The notes under the pieces: model-generated
What the model saw: the letters and a program-made list of their open reading frames with translations, nothing else
The model's database searches: none
Told to the model about the DNA's origin: nothing
Translations under genes and position numbers: made by a program
From: Lamellibrachia satsuma
Lineage: Eukaryota > Annelida > Polychaeta > Sabellida > Siboglinidae
Assembly: GCA_033239005.1 (NCBI GenBank)
Contig: BSQZ01000123.1
Span: 632,501-696,500, forward strand
Direction: 5' to 3'
DNA: 64,000 nucleotides
Shown here: positions 58,701 to 64,000 of the stretch, one piece after another
How the letters are laid out: the number at the start of each line of letters is the position of its first letter
Numbering within the stretch: the first letter of the stretch is position 1

Positions 58701-61700
58701 TTCGGTTGCTGTCATTATTGTTGAGAAGTTTAAGTGATGATATCTGTTTGATTCAGTTCTTTTCGGGACCTCTTGTGGTGATGTTGACAGAGAGTTCAAT
58801 TTACTACAAGTAAGTCTTCTTGCAAGAGTAATTACACAATTGATATGTTAAACATTTTTTTTTGTAAATGGTTTGTATCGCATCTTGCTGTAAACATGTT
58901 CATGTCTGTTTTATTTTGGATGCAACAGTGTTATTTGTGTAAATGTAGAACAATGCTTTGGCTGGTTATGCCATCAGCAATTTCACTGTAAACAAATATT
59001 TGGAGTTATGTTGAATATATTTTTTACAATTCTAAAAATACTTATCTAATAGCATCAAGTATATATTCTAACAACTGCAATGTTTACAGTTTTTGTCAAA
59101 AGTGTATAGTCATAGATAGATAGCAAATGTTTTATTAAAAGTGAGGTAACCTCTAGCAGATGACATCGGATAATCAACATGTAGCAGAGTCAGTTTAATA
59201 AAAAAAATTTTTCTAGTTATCAGAAAGAGCTTATTGTGATCGTTAGTTCGGCTAACGTGAGAACATATAAATAGCCTTATGTTGTAGTATGATAGAACAA
59301 TATCAATGTTGTAGTATAAGAGAACGTGTGAATAGCCATATGTTGTAGTATAAGAGAACATATGAATAGCCTTATGTTGAAGTATAAGAGAACATATGAA
59401 TAACCTTATGTTGTAGTATAAGACTCTGTGAATATCCTTATATTGTAGTATAAAAGCCAGGCAACTTTTACTATATGGTACAATATTCACCTGACCCGCT
59501 AAAAAATTAGTTAATAGTTTGTTCAATGATTTCACCAAAACTAAAAAAAATTGTACAGATAAGCTAGCACGACATAGTGGATGCTAGACCTAGCATGACA
59601 CAATGAATGTTAGAGCTAGTACGACACAGTGGATGCTAGAGCTAGCATGATGTAGCGGATGCTAGAGCCAGCATGATGTAGTGGATGCTAGAGCTAGCAT
59701 GACACAGTGGATGCTAGAGCTAGCATGACACAGTGGATGCTAGAGCTAGCACGACATAGTGGATGCTAGACCTAGCATGACACAATGAATGCTAGAGCTA
59801 GTACGACACAGTGGATGCTAGAGCTAGCATGATGTAGCGGATGCTAGAGCCAGCATGATGTAGTGGATGCTAGAGCTAGCATGACACAGTGGATGCTAGA
59901 GCTAGCATGACACAGTGGATGCTAGAGCTAGCATGACATAGTGGATGCTAGAGCTAGCATGACATAGTGGATGCTAGAGCTAGCATGACATAGTGGATGC
60001 TAGAGCTAGCATGATGTAGTGGATGCTAGAGCCAGCATGATGTAGTGGATGCTAGAGCTAGCATGACACAGTGGATGCTAGAGCTAGCATGACATAGTGG
60101 ATGCTAGAGCTAGCATGACACAGTGGATGCTAGAGCTAGCATGACATAGTGGATACGAGCTAGCATGACATAGTGGATGCTAGAGCTAGCATGATGTAGT
60201 GGATGCTAGAGCTAGAATGATGTAGTGGATGCTAGAGCTAGCATGACATAGTAGATGCTAGAGCTAGCATGACATATTGGATGCTAGAGCTAGCATGACG
60301 TAGTGGATGCTAGAGCTAGCATGATGTAGTGGATGCTAGAGCTAGCATGATGTAGTGGATGCTAGAGCTAGCATGATGTAGTGGATGCTAGAGCTAGCAT
60401 GACATAGTAGATGCTAGAGCTAGCATGACATATTGGATGCTAGAGCTAGCATGACGTAGTGGATGCTAGAGCTAGCATGACATATTGGATGCTAGAGCTA
60501 GCATGACGTAGTGGATGCTAGAGCTAGCATGACATAGTGGATGCTAGAGCTAGCATGAAGTAGTGGTTGCTAGAGCTAGCATGATGTAGTGGATGCTAGA
60601 GCTAGAATGATGTAGTGGATGCTAGAGCTAGCATGACATAGTAGATGCTAGAGCTAGCATGACATATTGGATGCTAGAGCTAGCATGACGTGGTGGATGC
60701 TAGAGCTAGCATGACGTAGTTGATCCAAGATAGGTTTGACTTTTCATAAACTTATAACTTATAAAGTGAGACGAGCGAAGCAGTTGAATTGAGGAAAGAC
60801 CTTTAAGTACTGCACAGCAAGAACCATTCAGCTAACAGGCCACAAAGGGAAAAAATTTAGTCATTAGATGGCAGGCGTCAAAACGTTAAATTACGTCTGT
60901 CTCACAGGTCAAGTGAAACTCCAAAGGATGGCTGCTGCCCTCTGGTGACTGCCCTGGTTCAGTTCTTCACGTCTTGTCAACACGTACTTGAACAGCCACA
61001 GCTAGGTTGGATATTTAGTGTTGTGCCCAAATAACATGAGATCAATTATTATTTCTTAAGCAGGCAGTGTTTAAATGCTTATCCGTCTGCCCAAATGAGT
61101 AATTTTATTAGTGTTACTATCTATTTAAATAATTAATTCCACTTTGGTTTTTCAAATTGCAAGCACACAAAATATGTCAGATATTAATACAATGTGTAAT
61201 ATCCCTGACAAGTTGAACATATGGAAACACAAAGCTGCAATTCTGTTTGTTCCTTCTTCAGTGAAACATGTTACTGGAGAAATGAAATTCCATCACAGTT
61301 ATTTGTATAAGTAGCTGCACAACGTTTGTGTGGCTAGCAGTGTAATTATCCTCTATGTACCCTGGTTGGTGCATATTGTGGGGTATTATACACCAGGGCT
61401 TAATGAGGTAGGTAATATGAAAACATTTCACATGAATTAGACAAGAAGTGACGCAAGTAAACAATGTTGGTTCCAGCCACATTCCTCCAGGAGTTCTTGC
61501 ACAGCGTGAGACTACAACAGTGGAATGGTGCTGCCTTGGTCTACGTCACATACGGTCTGTCACAGATCAAGCAATCTCCTGTCTGGGGTCCTGCAGCCCT
61601 TAATGACATTGGGTGAGTCCAAGGCCATCAAACCGAACACCAACTTGTTTTTGCCTATCCTCTTATGCCATTGTCTAGAGAAATACATTTAGGTGTACTC

Positions 61701-63332
61701 TTATAAGAACATATTCTTTGACATATTTCCAAGGCCCAATTTTTTTTCAAACATACAGTACGCTTCTTAGGTCGAATACAGTATGTTATTAGGTCGAATA
61801 CGGTATGTTATTGTCTGTTCATGGCAGATGCATACTGCGGACCAATAAGCAGAATCTGAATCCGTATACACGTGGCGCCATCCAGTGTTCTCTTGTAAAG
61901 TCACTCATGCGGCTGATAAATACTGTGAGTACAATTGCATTCTATTTAGAAACATTTCTGGTTTAATCAATTTAAATCATGATCTATAGTGACTCTGAAT
62001 TGACCTTGTCCAGATGTATGTCGCTATGTTAATGTACATATATTATTATTAAATAAAAACAAAACATTAAATTAGCATTATTTTATATTGTTGCCAATCA
62101 CTTTGGTAGATTAAGGTATTTTTTCAGTTTAATGTATTTCACATTAAAGTCTTCTTAAAATATCTGTGATAAAATAATTAAAGTTCCTGATATTTAAGTG
62201 ATTTTCCTTGTATGAGAAAATAAAGTGACTATTAATTCTACTTATATGTGTACACCTGGGAAAATGTACTATTTTTCTATGGAATATGTGCTAGATAGTT
62301 TAGATTTTCACCTGAAATAAGACGAGTGAAAAACTTAATTGAGGATGCAATGTTAATCATTATATGGAACTTAGCACCTATTGGTTGAATATCACACCAC
62401 CCCTTGACTGTATCTAACATCTTGTTTTGTGGTACCAGGACGAAGTGTCAGTTGATGACTTTACCAATACCCTTGCCCTGCTTCCATCTGATGAGTCCAT
62501 CAAAAGAGGCACGTGCTTATGGGACGAACTCTTGCAGTGGCTCCCCAAAGTGGCACAAGCTGGTACCACATGGGAGCCCTCACGACTATGGGAGTACATA
62601 GAAAATTCATTGGCCGAAATGACAAAAATTTCTTCCACAGAAAATCCAGGTGCAGTATTTGAGGATGAGCTTGTCAAATATATATGATGTTGTTCTCGCT
62701 TTCAATTAATTGTCTGTTATTGCTGGTGAAGGTGGTCACATATTAGAAAAATTACATTTGCAACACGCTGCATAATTCAGATACAATCGTCAGAACACAG
62801 CTTTATCCACCTAAACATAAAAATTTCCTCGCTAGGAATTCTAGAATTTGTTTATAAAATTCTAAAGGGGAGGTCTGGACTGCTATTGCAATATTACAAT
62901 GTAAAAATAATAGCTAAAGATTACAGCAATGCTAAGTAGCAGATAACAATTTAAAATGTAAGTAAAATTTATCTCAAAACACACAAGTTGGACGTAATGT
63001 GTTTTTGTAGATAAATGTTTCACACACTCCTAAGGTGTTGACTGGCAATATTTTAAATTGACGGTGATTAACCTTTCTTGCAGTAGCTGTCATGTCACAG
63101 CAAAGACACGTGGCCATCACACGACTTCTTCTGCTCTTGTGTGACAGCTGTCTGTTACCACGGCAACCCGGGGGTGATTGTGACTCCCTGGGAGACACCC
63201 TGCATAGCCTGCTGTCTCCAGTGATCAATGTCATCTGGTCAGTCAAGTTCCACCCTTATGTGTCTGCTGTGAAGGCTGAGACAGCGATGGCATTTCTCGT
63301 TACCCTGGCTGAAGAATGTCAGATTCTGGAAG
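55792..63332 (+). CDS. TARBP1: TARBP1, tRNA guanosine-2'-O-methyltransferase family, N-terminal part (9 exons)
   Basis: TARBP1 is a large SpoU/TrmH-type 2'-O-methyltransferase acting on tRNA; vertebrate proteins have about 1600 residues with the catalytic domain at the C-terminus. Exons: 55792-56910, 57410-57479, 58108-58289, 58757-58809, 60908-61005, 61477-61612, 61828-61924, 62439-62649 and 63084-63332. They encode about 735 residues of the helical N-terminal half. Anchors to the human protein: FWWRPEAKK and DYILLMETLEEKQ (exon 1 end), THVIKPLMSRLDNLF (2), HASWVTSLLQRIACHESMTV then RRWGV (3), GPLVVMLTESSIYY (4), LHSVRLQQWNGAALVYVTYG (6), RGAIQCSLVKSLMRL (7), KRGTCLWDELLQWL (8). Phases agree except that the exon 2/3 junction uses weak sites. 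The start is the first Met of a long open exon. The gene runs past the window, so the knot domain is not visible here. Intron 4 holds a large 26-bp minisatellite. Confidence 0.92.
59260..59465. repeat. 34-bp tandem repeat in TARBP1 intron 4
   Basis: About five imperfect units built on TTGTAGTATAAGAGAACATA then TGAATAGCCTTA. The last units carry deletions. It lies 100 bp upstream of the larger 26-bp array. Confidence 0.85.
59563..60724. repeat. Minisatellite, about 44 copies of a 26-bp unit, in TARBP1 intron 4
   Basis: Unit GCTAGAGCTAGCATGACATA then GTGGAT. Each unit includes GCTAGAGCTAGC, two NheI-like half palindromes that can pair. One unit is shortened (GTGGATACGAGCTAGC). Unit variants show higher-order structure: the block starting at 59563 is repeated at 59745, exactly seven units (182 bp) later, and a distinctive GCTAGAATGATG unit at 60211 recurs at 60601, fifteen units later. 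Confidence 0.97.
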
Positions 63333-64000
63333 GTAATAATTGTATAAGTTTTACTTATATATCACTCAGCTGTTTAAACAAGTACCTGGCTATAGACAGT
63401 GGTGGATATGTGAACGAATAGTTTTCATGCAGTAATTGCAGCTTGGCTGAATGCTTCCCACAGAAGTCTAGTTGCCTTTGGAATGAACAGGTCTGCTGAG
63501 GGTATGAATGTACCTTATACTCGAGCCACTTATTAACTTATCAAGTTGTTAAATATATATGAGTAAGTAATTTCAATCGTTGGGTTGAAGAAAATCGTTA
63601 CTCATTTTCTCAAATATTTAACACATATGGCATGTTGTAATGTTTATAAGATAGTTAAATGCCTGCCTATTATAGGGGAATAATACAATCTTTAATATCA
63701 AGTTGAAGATGGCTTTTGCCATATCCATATTTAGCTGTGTATCCATTGGATCTGCAACATTTTTGTTGAAATCTGTATTTTTGACTCAAAATTGTGCATG
63801 AATCCATATAATTTTTTATTGGTTAATCAGCATACAATGTTCTGATTCAACACCGGTCAGGCTACAAAATGTGTCGACATCAAATCAAATCTGCTAGGTT
63901 TTACCGGAAATGTGCCTAGCATAAAAAATAGGTGTGCTTTGACCACTACAAGTTTGTCATTCAATGTTATATGCTGTTGTGGTGAACACAGTCATGAAAA
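63333..64000 (+). other. TARBP1 intron, continuing past the window
   Basis: The sequence after the GTAATA donor at 63333 has no further exon that I can align to TARBP1. It is AT-rich intronic DNA without recognised repeats. Confidence 0.6.

Overview
This is eukaryotic nuclear DNA from an animal. Genes are split by GT-AG introns, there is no operon-like packing, and the window is full of LINE, SINE, LTR and inverted-repeat transposon debris, AT microsatellites and minisatellites. Protein similarity to vertebrate families is high but the retroelement mix (CR1/L2-like, RTE-like, Ty3/Gypsy) and the low GC suggest a marine invertebrate bilaterian, perhaps a mollusc or another lophotrochozoan. That species guess is inference only.

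Layout. From 1 to about 18 kb I see no host gene. It holds LINE remains (760-2700 minus, 3296-4030 plus, 9440-9905 plus, 12362-15770 plus, 15840-16430 minus), a long (AT)n tract, an inverted-repeat element (10470-10763) and three consecutive minisatellites with 55, 58 and 65 bp units. A C2H2 zinc-finger array gene lies at 18.7-20.6 kb on the minus strand; its middle is intact and both ends are decayed. From 20.6 to 30 kb come an inverted-repeat element (about 23.85-24.42 kb), a Ty3/Gypsy pol fragment (minus) and two LINE fragments (plus). The stretch 30-33.9 kb is gene-free.

The gene-rich half has four conserved genes. PWP1 (33924-35741, minus) is a single uninterrupted exon. CNIH (cornichon cargo receptor, 38332-42961, plus) has five exons and encodes 144 aa. 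GMF (glia maturation factor, 48295-55455, minus) has six exons and encodes 142 aa; its first coding exon contributes only the ATG. TARBP1 (tRNA 2'-O-methyltransferase family, 55792 to beyond 63332, plus) has nine exons visible, and the catalytic C-terminus lies outside the window. I reconstructed the splice junctions of CNIH, GMF and TARBP1 by hand; all phases agree, with one uncertain TARBP1 junction.

How they fit together. CNIH and GMF are neighbours, as CNIH1 and GMFB are in vertebrates, so this looks like an old linkage. GMF and TARBP1 are head to head with 336 bp between start codons, which suggests a shared promoter. Their introns carry large homogeneous minisatellites (44 x 17 bp in GMF, about 44 x 26 bp in TARBP1), a pogo/Tigger-like inverted-repeat element and nested dispersed repeats. 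I found no CRISPR, RNA gene or clearly new multi-gene system. The most interesting points are the intronless PWP1, the ATG-only GMF exon with its splice-site-abutting minisatellite, the decaying zinc-finger array, and the minisatellite inside a LINE ORF1.
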